A stretch of DNA of 64,000 nt, from positions 1 to 64,000 of the forward strand of contig JAIWWG010000118.1 in the NCBI GenBank assembly GCA_025435555.1, read 5' to 3'. The position numbers and the translations under genes are program-made. Every line of letters begins with the position of its first letter. The stretch's first letter is position 1. Of this stretch, positions 62,101 through 64,000 are shown one piece after another. The notes under the pieces were generated by a model. That model worked only from the letters and a program-made list of their open reading frames with translations. It did no database searches and was not told where the DNA came from. Source of the DNA: Chytriomyces cf. hyalinus JEL632. Its lineage: Eukaryota; Chytridiomycota; Chytridiomycetes; Chytridiales; Chytriomycetaceae.

Positions 62101-64000
62101 CGAACTGCGCATCCATGATTAATCTGTTCAGTCGGATTTCGAAGGTGTCGAACCTGATGCGTTGATTCAAAGCGTATTTTTGATAACTTGTGATTGTTTG
62201 CAAATGGCGAATGGGAGCAACATGTTGGCTGCGTTGACGAATAGTCTTGAGGAGGAGTAGAGCTTTAAACGAGCGGCGAAGGATGTGTTTGAGTCAGCGG
62301 GGTTTGTTAAATCAACTCAAGATGTGCTGTCTCAAGGGGGGGTCGAAAGATGTTGTCTGAAACTCATCTGGAAATGTGACTATCACAAGTTCGGATCTTC
62401 CTGCGTTGATGGGACGATCTGATGTCCCCGACGACACTCAAAATGAACTCCAAGAACTCGCAAAATCCGTTTCTCGCGCCGTCGCCAACGGCATCAACGC
62501 AGCGCGAAAATCCGCTGAAGAAATTTCAGACCCACATGATCAACTGCAAGTTGCGAGTAACGTAACGCCAAACTCGTTACTGACGCGTGTAATCAAATGG
62601 TTGCGTATCTGCTGCGGCGCAAGTTGGTGACTCGAGTTTAACGGCAACGACAAATGAATTTGCGCTTGAATCGCTTCGTGAAAGTGTTGAACGAGTGCAA
62701 GAATCGATTCATCGGTTGCTTGAAAAGGCGACAAATTGCGATCAAGTTTGGTATGAAGTTGGACCCATGGAGAAGGAGTTTGGCAGTCAATTGATGGCAT
62801 TGCTGACAAGGGTGTTGGCGGATAATTTTTACGTGCAGCGAAGGAATTGAGTCAAGAATTTGTTGTCGTCGCAAAGTCTGTTGGTTTCTGCAGCTGTGGC
62901 GGCGGGACTGTCGAATCGGGATCAAGCTGTGCAGATTGAGTTTTATCAGCAGGTGAAGAATGCGAGCGGGTTGGTTGCGGCGTTGAATTGTTCTTGGAAG
63001 AGTCATATTTCGATTTGGATGATTGGGCGGCGCAGAATGAGTTATTGTGCGAGGCTCGGGTAATTTCTTGTTGGCGTATTTTGATGTTGGTTTTGCTGAC
63101 TTGGAATTCGTCTTGCCAGAAAATCATACCCACCCTCACTGCCTTGATTCAATCAGCATGATCAATAACCCCGACGATTGGGGGCTCCGCATTACAATCA
63201 CACATCGAAACAAGCAAGCTCCAATCTGGGATTTGTCCAAAAGTTTACCACAACGGCCGAAGAAATCTGCTCGAACCTTAAATTGGAATCCGCGCTTTGT
63301 TCCATCAAATTGCTTCAACAACGTCTGGGATATTGTCTCCTCAAGTGATTGAAATAATGAGCCTTCTAAGTGTGAAGAGCGCCACGGGAGTAGACCATGC
63401 TGCCAGACTTAAACTCGGCCAAGCTGGACGCGAAGTTGGAAATGCTGTCACAGTTCTTTTAGAATCCGCAAGGCATGGAAACAGCGCATTCAGAGAAGCC
63501 CAAGAATCCCTTCTTTGCACTAGCAGCATGATTTTGGATTTGGATTCGGCCGAAATCTTTGCGCAGAGTGGAAACTTGGACCCGTTGGATGCCAAAGAAC
63601 ATTTTTCGAAACATAAGGAGAGTCTTCTCATGTCTGCGAAATCATTGACGGACGCCGTTCAGGATCTATCGAATGCGACGCAAACCAACCAAGACGAGCT
63701 GATTAGGTGCTTCAATAATTGTACCCAGGAAGCTACCGTCTTGAAAGAAAAGGCCCGCGAAAGCGCCGTGTCCATCACATCCGCCGACAACCACATGCAA
63801 CAAAAACTTCTCGCAGTTGCCAAAAATGGTCTCTTTAAAATTTGATGTTTCTCAGCGACAGAATGAAACAACGCATCGAGAGTCTGTGGATGAATCCACG
63901 CAGACAACGTTTGCTTTTATCGCGAGTCTCGTGCAGATTACGACGGTTTTAAGCGATGAAGCGATGAGAGGAAAACACGCTCTTGACAGCGCGATTGAAG
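62100..64000 (+). pseudogene. Talin-like rod protein, broken frames, continues past window end
   Basis: In-order pieces of helical talin rod: MANGSNMLAALTNSLEE, FKRAAKDVFESAGFVKSTQD, DDTQNELQELAKSVSRAVAN, LVTDACNQMVA, TATTNEFALESLRESVERVQ, EFLRAAKELSQEFVVVAKSV-like sequence. From 63297 one long clean frame has SATGVDHAARLKLGQAGREV, SSMILDLDSAEIFAQSGNLD and ITSADNHMQQKLLAVAKNGL, matching the conserved talin stretch with LDLDSAxMFA and SADRHMQQ. At least five frame changes or stops lie between 62100 and 63300, whereas 63297-63845 is intact. Talin links membrane adhesion to actin. It may be a decayed copy, a poorly assembled real gene, or a gene with missed introns; the stops argue for the first two. 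Confidence 0.65.

Overview
The window is nuclear DNA from a flagellated (zoosporic) fungus, most probably a chytrid (Chytridiomycota). Genes are split by short GT-AG introns (many of 40-80 nt). Fungal genes (ADE2 fusion, SKN7-type regulator) sit beside genes kept only in lineages with a cilium or with animal-like cell biology: IFT80, a CEP120 remnant, an HCN-like channel, talin, GEMIN7 and a MARK kinase with UBA and KA1 domains. I infer the phylum from gene content only; no rRNA gene is present.

Layout: 1-6.3 kb is gene dense (IFT80; two tandem GPI-type surface proteins; a mitochondrial membrane protein; a YciI-like protein; GEMIN7). 6.3-10.7 kb is transposon debris: a decayed DDE transposase and a 2.5-kb unit bounded by 140-bp inverted repeats. 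It abuts a 5'-truncated CEP120 relic (10.7-11.9 kb). 12-21.5 kb holds an ERGIC-53-type lectin, a membrane RING-H2 E3 ligase, an HCN-like channel with a decayed tandem copy, and a Myb/SANT-like gene. 21.6-32.1 kb holds ADE2, OSTF1-like and MARK-like genes flanked by decayed F-box/ankyrin genes. 32.1-37.5 kb holds two poorly recognised proteins. 38-43.3 kb holds an SKN7-like regulator, a mitochondrial two-HMG-box protein and a mitochondrial SSB.

44.3-55.7 kb is the most striking region: a bimodular non-ribosomal peptide synthetase (T-C-A-t-C-A) divergently paired with an ABCC-type exporter, the layout of a small secondary-metabolite locus. The exporter reads cleanly; the synthetase carries several frame breaks. 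55.8-64 kb is decayed: a second copy of the composite repeat, a THI4 relic, an LRR relic, a 30-bp minisatellite and a talin relic that runs out of the window.

Caution: several conserved genes (SKN7-like, NRPS, CEP120, talin, F-box/ankyrin) have single-base frame breaks not explained by introns, while ADE2, IFT80, the lectin, the SSB and the ABC transporter are clean. Real decay and residual assembly indels cannot be separated from the sequence alone. Exon junctions were read by eye from GT-AG signals and family motifs.
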